Below are positions 63,950-64,000 of a stretch of DNA of 64,000 bases, piece by piece (the first letter of the stretch is position 1; each line of letters starts with the position of its first letter). The notes beneath the pieces are model-generated. The model was given only the letters and a program-made list of their open reading frames with translations, did no database searches and was not told the origin of the DNA. This DNA comes from an uncultured Chitinophagaceae bacterium (GTDB lineage Bacteria; Bacteroidota; Bacteroidia; Chitinophagales; Chitinophagaceae), in contig CALMED010000002.1 in NCBI GenBank assembly GCA_937862815.1, forward strand, positions 124,001-188,000, in the 5' to 3' direction. The position numbers were made by a program, and so were the translations under genes.

Positions 63950-64000
63950 ATGAAACAACTCATTGTTCTTTTACTGCTGGTGACGGCAGCCGCACCTGCC
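63950..64000 (+). CDS. start of a secreted protein (partial)
   Basis: An ATG at 63950 opens a frame of 17 codons to the window edge reading MKQLIVLLLLVTAAAPA, a typical signal peptide. Nothing of the mature protein is visible. The 217 bp upstream, divergent from the MATE gene, contain no other gene. Confidence 0.6.
   Translation, partial: MKQLIVLLLLVTAAAPA

Noticed and set aside
1-64000. CRISPR arrays, prophage or intact insertion sequences
   Set aside because: No regularly spaced repeats, no cas, integrase, transposase or phage structural genes were seen.

Overview
The window looks like a chromosomal segment of a Bacteroidota member, most likely Chitinophagaceae or a close relative (inference). 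The grounds are promoters of the TTG/TTTG-N19-20-TAnnTTTG type, the tiny ribosomal protein THX, a GH97 SusB-like glucosidase, Ig-like and other lipoproteins of the Bacteroidota type, DUF4286 and DUF1015 proteins, and a TPR histidine kinase with a LuxR-type regulator. Most of the DNA is moderately GC-rich; about 38.4-43.8 kb is visibly AT-rich. There is no rRNA, CRISPR array, prophage or intact insertion sequence.

1-7.0 kb (minus strand): a sulfane-sulfur/thiosulfate module. In transcription order it has a Crp/Fnr regulator (followed by the fossil tail of a second Crp gene), a TauE/SafE exporter, a frameshifted Kelch lipoprotein, a persulfide-dioxygenase-like MBL protein fused to two rhodanese domains, two single-domain rhodaneses, two small membrane proteins and a pair of YeeE/YedE transporter halves, the last cut by the window edge. 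7.1-23.3 kb: mostly housekeeping genes, with rnhB, a YrdC/YciO protein, a Tat-exported Gfo/Idh/MocA oxidoreductase, a hydrolase, a ChaA-like antiporter, typA, an AAA-DUF4143 ATPase, a YbjQ protein, a large tricorn-like S41 protease, msrB, adk and an AIM24 protein. 23.5-30.4 kb: a complete RND efflux operon (TetR, TolC, adaptor, pump) whose promoter overlaps an inverted repeat. 30.5-38.4 kb: DUF502, a zinc nuclease/phospholipase, an LMW-phosphatase-like protein, serC, DUF1015, a TPR protein and an acyl-CoA ligase.

38.4-43.8 kb: AT-rich island with two lipoproteins (one a putative metalloprotease with a C9 tract) and a two-component system. 43.8-49.8 kb: pyrH, a coiled-coil protein, THX, HU, DUF4286, exonuclease III and GH97. 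49.8-54.8 kb: methionine synthase encoded as two halves separated by a GxxExxY gene flanked by CACAGAG-type inverted repeats, with a long potentially structured 5' leader upstream; then recR. 54.8-64 kb: an Ig-like lipoprotein, a UvrD/PD-(D/E)XK helicase-nuclease, an SRPBCC protein, a candidate small-RNA locus, a TPR protein, tRNA-Arg(CCT) nested inside a broken tRNA-like copy, an SDR protein, a MATE pump and the start of a secreted protein.

Most worth following up are the nested tRNA locus, the metH leader, the repeat-flanked insertion between the metH halves, the intergenic RNA candidate near 60.3 kb and the fossil Crp tail. All structural and homology statements come from reading the sequence by eye; no searches were run.
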